DNA of 64,000 nucleotides from Flavobacterium cerinum (GCF_024496085.1 NZ_CP101751.1:3286001-3350000), one strand, 5' to 3'. Counted from the stretch's first letter, positions 9,110-19,150 are shown. Numbers and translations are program-made. Notes: generated from the sequence alone by a model not told the origin.

Positions 9110-11117
9110 ATTTTTTATACTTGGCTATTGCTGTTTCCATCCAGGCTTTATATTCTTCTGCATCCGGTGTATAACCTACCGGTTCAGACAAACGATTCTC
9201 CTGATTGTCCAGAATAATATAATACGGCTGTGCATTGGCTTTATAATGTGTAATCTGGAAATCACTCCATTTATTACCAATCGTTACGATTTCTTTTCCG
9301 GTTTCTTTTGAAACATACTGCTCGTTTTTCGGTAACTCTCGTTTATCATCTACATATAACGAAATCAGTACAACGTCTTTTTTCAGAATCGAAAGAATTC
9401 CCGGTTTCGACCAAACGAAGTCTTCCATTTTACGACAGTTAACACATGCAAATCCGGTAAAGTCCAGTAATACCGGTTTATTAACCGATTTGGCGTAAGC
9501 CATCCCTTTTTCGTAATCGGTAAACGCTACGATATCATGCGGACCTAATTTAGCGCCGTCCGGTAAAGCTTCCGTATTGGTTGCTCCTCCTCCTTTAGAA
9601 TTTCCTACTCCATATGGACTTTCACTATAGGTCATCGGTGGCGGGAATCCCGAAATCAATTTTAACGGAGCACCCCATAATCCCGGAATCAGATAGATTG
9701 TAAAAGACAATACTAAAAGTCCTAAACCTAATCTTCCTACTGAAATATGCGATAGCGGACTATCATGCGGTAATGTAATCTTTCCTAATAAATATAACGC
9801 CAGTGTACCGAAGATCGCAATCCAGATCGCCAGGAATACTTCTCGCTCTAATAAATGAGTTTGTAATACTAAATCCGCATTGGAAAGGAATTTAAAGGCT
9901 AGAGCTAATTCCAGGAATCCTAAAACTACTTTTACCGTATTTAACCATCCTCCTGATTTCGGTAATGAATTTAACCAACCCGGGAACATCGCAAATAACA
10001 TAAAAGGCAATGCTAAAGCAGATGAAAATCCAAGCATTCCTACAATTGGAGCAATACCGCCTTTAGAAGCCGCTTCTACCAATAAGGTTCCTACAATCGG
10101 ACCGGTACAAGAGAAGGAAACAATTGCTAAAGCCAAAGCCATAAACAAGATTCCGATCATACCGCCTCTATCGGCCTGACGGTCCACTTTGTTCGCCCAT
10201 GAATTCGGTAACATGATCTCGAATGCTCCTAAGAATGAAGTCGCAAATACTACTAATAGTAAAAAGAATATAATATTAAACCAAACGTTTGTTGATAAAG
10301 CATTTAATGCATCGGCTCCGAAAATTGCTGTTACCAATGATCCTAACAGCACATAAATAACGATGATTGAAACACCGTAAATAATAGCATTGCGAATTCC
10401 TTGTGCTCTGTTTTTACTTTGTTTTGTAAAGAAACTTACCGTCATTGGAATCATCGGGAACACACATGGTGTTAATAAAGCCGCAAATCCGGAGAAAAAT
10501 GCAATGATAAAGATCGTAAATAACCCTTTTTTCTCTTCATGCTTACCGATTGGCTTAGCGGTATCAGCTGTTGTCACCGTTGCCGTTGCTGTACTGTCTA
10601 CAGTCGGTGCAGCTACAGTAGTTGAATCTTCAGTTGTCGGTTGCGTCGCTTCGGAAGCTTCAATTTTTAAGGCCGGTAACGTAAAATCAAATATTTTATC
10701 CTGTTGGATACACGCTTCTTTACAAACCTGATACGATACGGCTACTTTGATCGTTTTCAGATTCGGATTAGTCACCTTTACCGTTTGTGTAAATCGTGCT
10801 TTATTTACAAAATAAAACTCGTCTACTTCAAAAATATCATTGAATACTTTTTTGTATTCACTTTCTTTTGTTTTTCCCGTCAGTTCAAAGTTTCCTTTTT
10901 GGTCCTTAAAGGTAAAAACCGTCGGTAACGCACCGCCATCGGGTGTGAACTGAGAATACATATGCCATTCGTTATCGATCGCTGCTTCGAATACTAACAC
11001 AACTTCGTTATCGGATTTTTTCTCTACAGAAGTTTTCCATTTTACAGGATCCAGCATCTGACCCTGTGCACTTATAAAAGCAAAAAAGAGTAGTAATAAG
11101 GCGTTTAACTTTTTCAT
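9108..11117 (-). CDS. dsbD: Thiol:disulfide interchange protein DsbD
   Basis: A 669-residue three-part protein. A signal peptide (MKKLNALLLLFFAFISAQG) leads into an N-terminal DsbC/DsbD-alpha-like domain. A Thr/Ala/Pro-rich linker of about 40 residues follows. The central membrane domain begins GFAALLTPCVFPMIP and contains FSCTGPIVG, which supply the paired redox Cys. The C-terminal thioredoxin-fold domain carries CVNC with Cys near 558 and 561. DsbD passes electrons from cytoplasmic thioredoxin across the inner membrane to periplasmic reductases. All redox motifs are intact. The gene follows tilS on the same strand with a 22-base gap. Confidence 0.93.
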   Translation of the reverse strand: MKKLNALLLLFFAFISAQGQMLDPVKWKTSVEKKSDNEVVLVFEAAIDNEWHMYSQFTPDGGALPTVFTFKDQKGNFELTGKTKESEYKKVFNDIFEVDEFYFVNKARFTQTVKVTNPNLKTIKVAVSYQVCKEACIQQDKIFDFTLPALKIEASEATQPTTEDSTTVAAPTVDSTATATVTTADTAKPIGKHEEKKGLFTIFIIAFFSGFAALLTPCVFPMIPMTVSFFTKQSKNRAQGIRNAIIYGVSIIVIYVLLGSLVTAIFGADALNALSTNVWFNIIFFLLLVVFATSFLGAFEIMLPNSWANKVDRQADRGGMIGILFMALALAIVSFSCTGPIVGTLLVEAASKGGIAPIVGMLGFSSALALPFMLFAMFPGWLNSLPKSGGWLNTVKVVLGFLELALAFKFLSNADLVLQTHLLEREVFLAIWIAIFGTLALYLLGKITLPHDSPLSHISVGRLGLGLLVLSFTIYLIPGLWGAPLKLISGFPPPMTYSESPYGVGNSKGGGATNTEALPDGAKLGPHDIVAFTDYEKGMAYAKSVNKPVLLDFTGFACVNCRKMEDFVWSKPGILSILKKDVVLISLYVDDKRELPKNEQYVSKETGKEIVTIGNKWSDFQITHYKANAQPYYIILDNQENRLSEPVGYTPDAEEYKAWMETAIAKYKK

Positions 11118-11139
11118 GTAATTTTTATTTGTCTTCGAA

Positions 11140-12453
11140 TTACCAAAGCTGTAATTCTATTTTTATAATGGTATTAGTTGTTTCTTCAGTTGTAAACCGG
11201 CGGTCGGCTCGTTTTCCTACCACCCATATAATTTCATCTCCGGAACACAGCAGCCAGCAATTTTCTTTATCAATCAGTGAAAATTTTTCATCTTTAAAAT
11301 ATTTACTGATTTTTTTTCGGCCTGCCATTCCCGACGGGTAAAAATAGTCACCTTCCTTCCATTTTCGTAAAATGAGCGGTAATTTTAACTTATCTTTATC
11401 AACAAAGATAATTCTACTGTCGCCGTTGTCTGTAACATTTGTTACCGGGTACATTTTTATCCGTCCCTGCTCCAATGCTACTTCCTGATTTTCGGTTATT
11501 TCCAAATACTGATCCGTTATTGTTTTCTGTTTACTCAGCAATAAGAAGTCGCGATCTTTTAATAGCCTGTAATGTCCCGAAAAGACCTGTTTTCCGGATT
11601 GTGCTTCAACCAGATTGTAGATATCGTCCCAAGCAGTAAATCCATACGATTTCAGCCATTGGTATAAATAGGCTTTATAATTGGGTACGAGTTTTAGTTT
11701 TTCAATTGCTATCGATAATTGTCCGTCTTTTTCAGTTACCACCTTTTTATAAAGGCTATCAACTGCATCTTTGGTTAAGGTTTCCGCTTGTTGTAAATGA
11801 TGCAACGTGTCCTGAAAACCCTGTAAAAAATTCGGATTCAGTTCTTTTAAAACCGGAACAACCTGATGTCGTAACCGATTCCGTACATATTTATCAGAGG
11901 CATTACTGCTGTCTTCCCTCCAATTTATTGCATTATCCCTGGCATAGTTTTCTATTTCAACACGACTAAACGGTAACAAAGGTCTTAGTGTTTGTCCGTT
12001 TTGTCCCGGAATACCGGTTAATCCATCCAATCCGGTTCCACGTGTCAGGTTGATTAAAAATGTTTCCAATGCATCATCCAAATGATGTGCTGTAAGCAGA
12101 TAATCATACCCTTCCTCATCGATCAATCGTTGAAACCAATTGTAGCGTAATTCCCTTGCTGCCAATTGTATTGACAATTTTCGGGATGTTGCATATTCCT
12201 GAGTATTAAAGCGAATCGTTAGAAATCGGATATTTTGTTCTGTACAAAATTCCGATACAAAACGTTCATCTCCGTCGCTTTCATCACCTCGCAAACTGAA
12301 ATTACAGTGTGCTACAGCAATTTCATACGGTAAAGCATGAAACAAATGTAACAACACCGTACTATCAATCCCGCCGCTGATGGCCAGCAATAACTTCTTC
12401 CCTTTCAAAAAAGGGTAATCGTTATCGAGATGTTTCTGTAAGCGCTGTAACAT
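11140..12453 (-). CDS. tilS: tRNA(Ile)-lysidine synthetase
   Basis: A 437-residue protein with the N-type PP-loop SGGIDS at residues 26-31. Further TilS signatures are AHCNFSLRGDESDGDERFV, LLTAHHLDDALETFLINL and RPLL. A C-terminal TilS domain is present. The enzyme attaches lysine to C34 of the tRNA that reads AUA and is normally essential. Start ATG at 12453; length is normal. It sits between pabB and dsbD on the same strand, consistent with a pabB-tilS-dsbD unit, although the 65-base gap to pabB may hold its own promoter. Confidence 0.94.
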   Translation of the reverse strand: MLQRLQKHLDNDYPFLKGKKLLLAISGGIDSTVLLHLFHALPYEIAVAHCNFSLRGDESDGDERFVSEFCTEQNIRFLTIRFNTQEYATSRKLSIQLAARELRYNWFQRLIDEEGYDYLLTAHHLDDALETFLINLTRGTGLDGLTGIPGQNGQTLRPLLPFSRVEIENYARDNAINWREDSSNASDKYVRNRLRHQVVPVLKELNPNFLQGFQDTLHHLQQAETLTKDAVDSLYKKVVTEKDGQLSIAIEKLKLVPNYKAYLYQWLKSYGFTAWDDIYNLVEAQSGKQVFSGHYRLLKDRDFLLLSKQKTITDQYLEITENQEVALEQGRIKMYPVTNVTDNGDSRIIFVDKDKLKLPLILRKWKEGDYFYPSGMAGRKKISKYFKDEKFSLIDKENCWLLCSGDEIIWVVGKRADRRFTTEETTNTIIKIELQLW

Positions 12454-12518
12454 AATTTCTATTTAGTCTATTTCTTAATAGTGACACAAAGTTACAAAAT
12501 GGAGGGTTTATTTTACAA

Positions 12519-13817
12519 TTAATTATAAGTTGTTTCCAATACTTCCCGCATCGCTTTTGCTTTTAACAAGCATTCATCGTATTCCTGTTCCGGTATCGCT
12601 GCTGCTGTAATAGCACTTCCGACAGAAAAAGATACGTAATTTGTTGTTGCGTTGTATAAAATACTACGGATAACAACATTAAAATCAAAATCCCCGTCAG
12701 GTGTAAAATAGCCCAATGCACCACTATATACTCCTCTTTTTGTTTCTTCCAGTTCTTCTATGATTTTCATCGCCGCAATTTTCGGTGCGCCGGTCATACT
12801 TCCCATCGGGAAAGTCGTTTTCAGCACTTCTATCGGTGATATAGTATCTTCCACTTCGGAAGTAATGGTCGAAATCATTTGATGCACCTGTTTGAAAGTA
12901 TAAACACCGCATAATTCCGCTACCTGAACACTTCCTTTTCGAGCCGTATGCGCCAAATCGTTACGAACCAGATCCACTATCATGATATTTTCCGAACGTT
13001 CTTTCGGGTTTTCGGCTAATGCCGCTTTGATTTCCGCATCTTCAAGCGCATTTTCATGCCGTTTTGCCGTACCCTTAATCGGTTGTGATAGCATCTTATT
13101 GCCTTCTTTCCGAAGATAACGTTCCGGAGATGCAGACATCAGATAGTGCTTATTATTTTTAAAAAATCCGGCAAACGGAGGTTCGGAAATCGCATTTAGT
13201 CGTTGGTAAACTTCATACGGATCAATCGCTACCGCTTCTGCAAAAAACTCCATACAGAAATTCGCTTCGTAAATATCACCTCGATGAATGTGTTCCAGCA
13301 TTTTATTTACCTTAAACAGGTATTCCGACTTACTGATACGCTGTTGAATCGAAATGCTGTTCATCATTTTTTTATTCACCCGCTTAATATACTGAATTTC
13401 ATTCCAATCGGATTCAATTTCATCATCACACATTCCCAGATATAAAATCTGAAGTTGATTTTCTTTTAATAAGAATACCTTTTTGGGCTGAAAAAAGAAC
13501 AATTCCGGAAACTGTAAACCGTCGTAATTATTGGATTGTAATTGTTCCGTATCGTTTTTTAAATCGTAGGCTAAATAACCAAAAAGCCAATCTTTTGTCT
13601 GCGACTGATATTGTTTTAAGTCGTCAAAAGCATTGTCAGAATCCGTTTGAATGGCAGTAAAGGCATCTACGGCCAATATTGCATCATAACTACTGTATTC
13701 CTGCGGATATTCGTTACTATCGAGCCATACAATCTCTCTGAATTGTTGTGCCCAAAGCAATAATTGTGTTTTAAACAGAATCGGATCGGTTATTTCTTTT
13801 ATCGTTGTTGTTCTCAA
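12519..13817 (-). CDS. pabB: Aminodeoxychorismate synthase component I
   Basis: A 432-residue chorismate-binding enzyme. Conserved blocks seen are ASPERYL, QPIKGTAKR, ERSENIMIVDLVRNDLA, and FPMGSMTGAPK. These hold the acidic Mg-binding residues and the chorismate site. It makes 4-amino-4-deoxychorismate for folate synthesis with a PabA glutaminase not present here. PIKGT (rather than PIAGT) favours PabB over TrpE in this superfamily because PabB uses the Lys as a nucleophile. A TAnnTTTG element lies 19 bases upstream of the start. Confidence 0.92.
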   Translation of the reverse strand: MRTTTIKEITDPILFKTQLLLWAQQFREIVWLDSNEYPQEYSSYDAILAVDAFTAIQTDSDNAFDDLKQYQSQTKDWLFGYLAYDLKNDTEQLQSNNYDGLQFPELFFFQPKKVFLLKENQLQILYLGMCDDEIESDWNEIQYIKRVNKKMMNSISIQQRISKSEYLFKVNKMLEHIHRGDIYEANFCMEFFAEAVAIDPYEVYQRLNAISEPPFAGFFKNNKHYLMSASPERYLRKEGNKMLSQPIKGTAKRHENALEDAEIKAALAENPKERSENIMIVDLVRNDLAHTARKGSVQVAELCGVYTFKQVHQMISTITSEVEDTISPIEVLKTTFPMGSMTGAPKIAAMKIIEELEETKRGVYSGALGYFTPDGDFDFNVVIRSILYNATTNYVSFSVGSAITAAAIPEQEYDECLLKAKAMREVLETTYN

Positions 13818-13835
13818 TAGTCGGATTTAAGTTTT

Positions 13836-13843
13836 CAAAAATA
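13836..13843 (-). promoter_or_regulatory. -7 promoter element for pabB
   Basis: On the minus strand this reads TATTTTTG, an exact TAnnTTTG match about 19 bases before the pabB start. Confidence 0.6.
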
Positions 13844-13946
13844 CAAAATCCCGCATTGTTTTATACGAAGACGGTTTGAAATAAGAAAGGGCCGTCTATA
13901 AAGAGACAACCCTACCGGTATTTATGTTAAGTCGTTAAAAGATCCT

Positions 13947-14177
13947 TTAAAAGAACAGATTGGACCAGCCTTCCCACCCGGATACAATTTCTCTGAGGTA
14001 ATGATGGCAGTTGATTTTGGCATCACTGATATTTTCTTCTGCAACGGTAATGATTCCTTTTTCGGCTTGCGCCATATAATCGGTCACCAACATAAAAAAA
14101 TCACTTGCTGAATTGGCATCACTATTATCAATAATCCTGTGAAGCTCGTTTTTAATTTCTAAATTTCCCATTTCCAT
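13947..14177 (-). CDS. Hypothetical small protein
   Basis: A 76-residue acidic, mostly helical protein with no signal peptide or membrane segment, starting MEMGNLEIKNELHRIIDNSD. I chose the ATG at 14177 over the upstream TTG. A second in-frame ATG lies two codons on, so the start is uncertain. The C-terminal part contains YLREIVSGWEGWSNLFF. It resembles the small conserved hypothetical proteins often found beside universal stress proteins in flavobacteria. Function unknown. Confidence 0.6.
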   Translation of the reverse strand: MEMGNLEIKNELHRIIDNSDANSASDFFMLVTDYMAQAEKGIITVAEENISDAKINCHHYLREIVSGWEGWSNLFF

Positions 14178-14250
14178 AATAATCAAATCGTTTTTGCTTC
14201 ATCCTTGTACAGATTGCCTGTACCCTTACCCTTTACAGCTGTGTAGCTAT

Positions 14251-15081
14251 TTATTCATGGAGTACTAAAATCGGAATTTTAGAATGATACGACAATTTTT
14301 GAGTCAAACTTTGTTTGAACAATTCTTCAAAGAAGGAACGTTTGTAAGTTACCATGGACAGGATATCGATGTGCTGGTTATCCAGAAAGTCGTAAATGGT
14401 TTGTTTTACATCATCATCAGGGACGATAAAAAACTCCACCGGCTGGTTATCGAATTCTTTTCTCCAGGCAATGATATCTTCGTCATCGCCTTCAAAATTT
14501 TTGGTCTTTACTGCCAGACATTTAATTTTGGCATTAAACATTTTAGCAAATTTGATTACCTCATACAATGCTTTTTTGTCCTGTTCGCGAAACCGTGTCG
14601 TAAAGGCGATATTGCGAATAACATCAAATTTTGCTTCGTTAGGTACGCTTAATATATTCTTATGAACATTGGTAATTGCACTTCCGGTATTCGATCCGAA
14701 AAAGGTTTCCTGCCATCCGGAAGCTCCCGTAGTTCCCATCACTACTAAATCGATCGTTTCATCTTTTACCACTTCTTTTATCGAATGAATCAGATCGCCC
14801 TGTTTCAGGATATTACTCATTTTAATATATTCCAGATCGTTATCTTCAGCAATTTTTCTCAAGTACGGAATCTGGTCTTTAAAATTTTCAAATTTGTCCA
14901 GCTCAATCGTTTCAAACACTTCCACTATCGCTGTAGCGTGTCCTTCATAGGAAATCGGCGGTAAATCATAAACATGCAAAATGACTACTTCCGCCTGTAA
15001 TTTATTAGCGAATTTTAAGGCGTACACAAATGCATTGTTGGCTGTTTCGGAAAAATCGGTAGGGAAAAGTATCTTTTTCAT
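14251..15081 (-). CDS. Universal stress protein, tandem Usp domains
   Basis: A 276-residue protein with two UspA-type domains. The first starts MKKILFPTDFSETANNAFVY and has the nucleotide-binding motif GTTGASGWQETFFGSNT (the G-2X-G-9X-G[S/T] pattern). The second domain, from about residue 150, lacks a clear glycine loop. ATP-binding Usp proteins accumulate under stress and growth arrest. Start ATG at 15081. Divergently placed against mnmE, with 158 bases between the two starts. Family assignment is firm; the signal it responds to is not visible. Confidence 0.9.
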   Translation of the reverse strand: MKKILFPTDFSETANNAFVYALKFANKLQAEVVILHVYDLPPISYEGHATAIVEVFETIELDKFENFKDQIPYLRKIAEDNDLEYIKMSNILKQGDLIHSIKEVVKDETIDLVVMGTTGASGWQETFFGSNTGSAITNVHKNILSVPNEAKFDVIRNIAFTTRFREQDKKALYEVIKFAKMFNAKIKCLAVKTKNFEGDDEDIIAWRKEFDNQPVEFFIVPDDDVKQTIYDFLDNQHIDILSMVTYKRSFFEELFKQSLTQKLSYHSKIPILVLHE

Positions 15082-15209
15082 GATGTATGCGTTGAATTAT
15101 TAGTTTCCATAAAGTTACTAAAAGAATTATAAAAAACATATTACAAAAACCAGTTTCACAATTATTTAACCCAGACCGATCCGCTTTTTATTAAACGGTA
15201 TTTCTTTTG

Positions 15210-15217
15210 TACCTTTG
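15210..15217 (+). promoter_or_regulatory. -7 promoter element for mnmE
   Basis: TACCTTTG is an exact TAnnTTTG match 22 bases before the mnmE ATG. A TTG that would extend the frame overlaps this element and is not the start. Confidence 0.7.
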
Positions 15218-15239
15218 CGCTCATTTAGCTTGCATTCAC

Positions 15240-16631
15240 ATGATTTTACAAGATACTATTGTAGCATTGGCTACTCCATCCGGAGCCGGTGCGATTGCTG
15301 TAATCCGTATTTCGGGAAAAGAGGCCATTGCGATAGCGGCTTCCGTTTTCCAATCGGTTTCCGGAAAAGACCTGAGCAAACAACGTACCCATACTTTACA
15401 CCTCGGCCATATTGTTGACGGTGATAAGGTTCTGGATCAGGTATTAGTATCTTTATTTAAGGGCACCAATTCGTATACCGGTGAAAACACGGTTGAGGTT
15501 TCCTGTCACGGATCCACTTTTATTCAGCAGCAGATTATACAGTTATTGCTTCGTAAAGGTTGCCGTATGGCGAATGCAGGAGAATTTACATTGCGTTCGT
15601 TTTTAAACGGAAAAATGGATTTATCGCAGGCCGAAGCGGTTGCCGATTTGATTGCATCCGACAATGAAGCCTCACATCAGATTGCAATGCAACAAATGCG
15701 CGGCGGATTTAGTAACGAAATCGCTAAACTACGCGAAGAATTACTCAACTTCGCTTCCCTGATCGAACTCGAACTGGATTTTGCAGAAGAAGATGTCGAA
15801 TTTGCCGATCGAACACAGTTCTATGAATTACTAAATCGAATCGAATTCGTTTTAAAACGACTGATTGACTCTTTTGCGGTTGGTAACGTAATCAAAAACG
15901 GAATTCCGGTGGCTATTGTAGGAGAACCGAATGTCGGAAAATCGACTTTATTAAATGCGTTATTAAATGAAGAACGTGCCATTGTATCGGACATTGCCGG
16001 AACAACACGAGACACTATCGAAGATGAATTAGTGATCAACGGTATTGGTTTCCGATTTATCGATACAGCGGGAATTCGCGACACGTCCGATTATGTCGAA
16101 AGCATCGGAATTAAAAAGACGTTTGAAAAGATGGAACAGGCACAAGTGGTTGTTTATCTTGTGGACAGTTCGTCGATTACCGGAGCCAATTTAAAAGCGG
16201 CTCAGGTGGAAATTGAAAAGATTAAAAATCAGTTTCCTTTAAAACCGTTATTAGTGATCGGTAATAAAGCGGATAAACTAACCGAGTCAGAAAAAGCGGT
16301 TATCGAAGCGGAAATTCCGGGTATTCTATTGATCAGTGCCAAAGAAAATTCCGGCGTAGAAACGCTAAAAGAAAAGCTGTTATCGTTTGTCAACACCGGT
16401 GCGTTGCGTAATAACGAAACAATTGTGACCAACACGCGTCATTATGATTCGTTATTAAAAGCATTGGAAGAAATCCAAAAAGTACAATGGGGATTGCAAT
16501 CGAACCTTTCCAGCGACCTGATGGCGATTGATATTCGTCAGGCATTATTCTATTTCGGTGAAATTACCGGACAAGTAACAAATGATGAACTGTTAGGAAA
16601 TATTTTTGCGAATTTTTGTATTGGGAAGTAA
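15240..16631 (+). CDS. mnmE: tRNA uridine-5-carboxymethylaminomethyl modification GTPase MnmE
   Basis: A 463-residue protein starting MILQDTIVALATPSGAGAIA. The N-terminal folate-binding domain is followed by a helical domain with an inserted G domain: GEPNVGKST (G1), DIAGTTRDT (G2), DTAGIRD (G3) and NKADK (G4). The C-terminal FCIGK tail, with its catalytic Cys, is intact. With MnmG it modifies U34 of several tRNAs. The ATG at 15240 is chosen from the homologous N-terminus and the promoter position. Its 3' end marks the left boundary of an AT-rich accessory region. Confidence 0.95.
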   Translation: MILQDTIVALATPSGAGAIAVIRISGKEAIAIAASVFQSVSGKDLSKQRTHTLHLGHIVDGDKVLDQVLVSLFKGTNSYTGENTVEVSCHGSTFIQQQIIQLLLRKGCRMANAGEFTLRSFLNGKMDLSQAEAVADLIASDNEASHQIAMQQMRGGFSNEIAKLREELLNFASLIELELDFAEEDVEFADRTQFYELLNRIEFVLKRLIDSFAVGNVIKNGIPVAIVGEPNVGKSTLLNALLNEERAIVSDIAGTTRDTIEDELVINGIGFRFIDTAGIRDTSDYVESIGIKKTFEKMEQAQVVVYLVDSSSITGANLKAAQVEIEKIKNQFPLKPLLVIGNKADKLTESEKAVIEAEIPGILLISAKENSGVETLKEKLLSFVNTGALRNNETIVTNTRHYDSLLKALEEIQKVQWGLQSNLSSDLMAIDIRQALFYFGEITGQVTNDELLGNIFANFCIGK

Positions 16632-17335
16632 CCCCGTAAAAGAATACATATCAAAACAAAAAACATTGTTATTCAAAGTTCTGATTTTAAAGTAGGACAA
16701 CGTTGGCTACTATATACATATGGTTAAGGAATAGCAACGGCATTGTTAGTGCATAATGTAATCAAATAAACGTGTGGTTTGAATGCTGTACTCCACTTAT
16801 GGAAGTATACGTTTATTTGTTTTCAAAAATATTTCCCAATTAAAGATTTTAGCTACCTTAAACAAGGGTTAGACAGTTTTAAAAATATTTCTAAATCGTT
16901 GATTCTTGTTTAAAAACTCTTTTAAGTGGCTCAACGCCGCAAATGTTATGTTTCAGCAAAACGATAGACTTTTTTATCGTCTACTGGAAAAATCTTCAAA
17001 ATATCCTGACGTCAGAAGGCGGGAGCATATAGATGATAAAAATTGTTTTTTTTGAATATCTTAATTTTGTATAAACAATCTCGGTAATTCACACTTAATC
17101 GTAATATTTTTCGATTGTAAATACAAGATAAATTTTGGATACAAATTACCCTTAACTTAAGTAAGCTAATTATTTTCTTTATAGACTAAACTGTTTTATA
17201 CTTTATATTTACTAATTTACGATCAAAATACCGAATTTGATCTCCACGAAATAAGTTTAGATTAAAGAAAAAGAGGAATTTATAATTTAATTACTAAAAA
17301 AATATAGTCTAAATTACAATTTATAGATTTTAAAA
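16632..17335. other. 704-base non-coding AT-rich region downstream of mnmE
   Basis: No convincing gene on either strand. The sequence becomes markedly richer in A and T toward the NACHT gene. It contains an imperfect hairpin at 16697-16746 and a second stretch near 16930-16955 (caacgccgcaaatgttatg) resembling the 3' arm of that hairpin. This looks like the left flank of an acquired segment. Confidence 0.5.
16697..16746. repeat. Imperfect inverted repeat (attC- or REP-like hairpin)
   Basis: Left arm ACAACGTTGGCTACTAT and right arm ATAGCAACGGCATTGT pair with two or three extrahelical bases, around a 17-base loop. The unequal arms and flanking AAC/GTT bases recall attC folded sites, but the usual RYYYAAC and GTTRRRY boxes are not properly met. 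Kept as a generic structured repeat. Confidence 0.3.
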
Positions 17336-19150
17336 ATGGAAAAAACAATAGAATTAACAGCCTTAATTAGCCATGCTATAGAGATTGTTAAAACAATAAA
17401 TGATGAGTGTGAAAACCTTTTAGGTGATAAATTATTTACATATCATCAAGCTCAAATCGAAAAATATTATTACACTAATACTTTCATCCACAGAGATCAT
17501 AAAGAACCTTTTTTCGATGTTTATTATCCAATCAAAGCAATTTGCAGAACAAAAGTAAATACCTTAGAATTACATGATTCTAACTCATTAAATAAGATAT
17601 TTAATACTCATACAAAAATTGTAATATCTGGATCTGCAGGTAGTGGAAAAACGACACTAGTGAAAAGTATTTTTCTTAATACATGTAAAAATCGTCATCA
17701 CATCCCATTTTTTATTGAACTAAGAAATTTAAATGGTTATTCAGGAACATTTGAAGATTATATAATTACAAAAGTTTTACATCTCAATATTAAACCTAAT
17801 AGAAAAATATTAGAAAGAACTTTAAACTCTGGTAAATTTCTGTTTCTTTTAGACGGATACGATGAAATTTACTCTAACAATTTAGAATTAATTAATAAAG
17901 GGATAAATGATTTTATTGATAAATACAATAAAAATATTTTTATTATTTCTACAAGACCAGGTTGCGGAATTGAATATAACACTAGATTTTTTGAATTTAA
18001 AATCCAAAAGCTAAGTCAAAATGATGTAGAAGAATTTATTCGTAAGTTAATTCTTGATGAGGAAAGAATTAAGCAGCTTATTAATGCTATTCATTTGGAA
18101 AATAATATGAGTTATAAAGAATTTCTAAGCAGTCCTCTCTTACTCTCTATGTTTATAATTTCATTTGAAAACCATCCTGAAATTCCGAAGAAAAAAAGTG
18201 CATTTTATAACAATGTTTTTGATACTTTATATTCAAGACATGATGGAATAACGAAAAGTAGTTTTCCAAGAGAGAAAAAGACTAAGTTAGAGAGAGAAGA
18301 ATTTAAAAAAGTCTTATCCACTTTTTCTTTTATCACAATGGGAATGGGTAAATATAAGTTTACCGATGAAGAACTTACCACATTTTTAATTAAAGTAAAA
18401 ACTCATATGTCATATAACTATAGAATCGAAGATATGATTTTTGATCTACGGACCACTCTATGTATTCTATTATATGAAGGCTTGGAATATTCTTTTCCAC
18501 ATAGATCAATGCAAGAATATTTCACAGCCCTATTTATAAGTGAGCTACCTGATCAAAACAAAAACAAAGCTTATAAAAAGCTAAATTCATTACTCATTGA
18601 AAGCTCTAATGACAGAAGTTTTACATTTTGGAATTTATGTAATGAACTAGATTCAAGAGCATTTAAAAAAGCATTTATGCTACCTGAATTAAAAAAAATA
18701 AAAACTAAACTAAACAAAGAACTTCCAGATAATATAAAAATTAATGGTTTTATTGAAATAATACAGCCAACCTTGGTCAAAGACATCATTATTATAACCA
18801 ACCTTAATGATAAAAACGAAATAGAAAAATTGGAAACTGCGTTAGTGAGAAAAAATAATTTCTATAATTCATTTTTAGACTTTTGTGACATATACGATTA
18901 TTCACTTTTAACAAATTTTATTGAAAAATCTCAATATAAAGATAATTTTATTTCAATTTTATTAGAACAAAAAAAAAACAATATTATTCCCATAGAAAAA
19001 AACAATATTAAAATAAAAAGATTACTAATAAAAAGTGGAATAATCCAAATAATCGATACAATAAGTCAATCAATTGACAATAAGATAAAAGAAATTGAAA
19101 AAAAATTAGGAGAAAAAGAAATTAACATTAATAACTTATTAGATTTTTAG
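17336..19150 (+). CDS. NACHT-domain NTPase, probable defence protein
   Basis: A 604-residue STAND NTPase. Walker A is GSAGSGKTT (residues 99-107). Walker B is LLDGYDE (171-177), with the extra acidic residue typical of NACHT. The sensor stretch is ISTRPG (205-210), and the winged-helix region has FPHRSMQEYFTALF. The N-terminal 90 residues lack a recognised effector domain. The C-terminal 200 residues are Lys/Ile/Asn-rich and helical without clear repeats. Bacterial NACHT proteins (bNACHT, Avs-related) sense phage products and trigger abortive responses. The gene is a stand-alone unit of very AT-rich DNA, unlike mnmE next to it, which suggests transfer. Antiphage role is inference. Confidence 0.8.
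   Translation: MEKTIELTALISHAIEIVKTINDECENLLGDKLFTYHQAQIEKYYYTNTFIHRDHKEPFFDVYYPIKAICRTKVNTLELHDSNSLNKIFNTHTKIVISGSAGSGKTTLVKSIFLNTCKNRHHIPFFIELRNLNGYSGTFEDYIITKVLHLNIKPNRKILERTLNSGKFLFLLDGYDEIYSNNLELINKGINDFIDKYNKNIFIISTRPGCGIEYNTRFFEFKIQKLSQNDVEEFIRKLILDEERIKQLINAIHLENNMSYKEFLSSPLLLSMFIISFENHPEIPKKKSAFYNNVFDTLYSRHDGITKSSFPREKKTKLEREEFKKVLSTFSFITMGMGKYKFTDEELTTFLIKVKTHMSYNYRIEDMIFDLRTTLCILLYEGLEYSFPHRSMQEYFTALFISELPDQNKNKAYKKLNSLLIESSNDRSFTFWNLCNELDSRAFKKAFMLPELKKIKTKLNKELPDNIKINGFIEIIQPTLVKDIIIITNLNDKNEIEKLETALVRKNNFYNSFLDFCDIYDYSLLTNFIEKSQYKDNFISILLEQKKNNIIPIEKNNIKIKRLLIKSGIIQIIDTISQSIDNKIKEIEKKLGEKEININNLLDF

Noticed and set aside
10390..10731. 113-codon open frame antisense to dsbD
   Set aside because: It is the mirror of a Thr/Val-rich linker and membrane segment of dsbD; no independent motif.
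16632..17335. tRNA or known ncRNA in the long gap after mnmE
   Set aside because: No cloverleaf, anticodon arm or other recognisable RNA structure could be drawn; only an imperfect hairpin is present.
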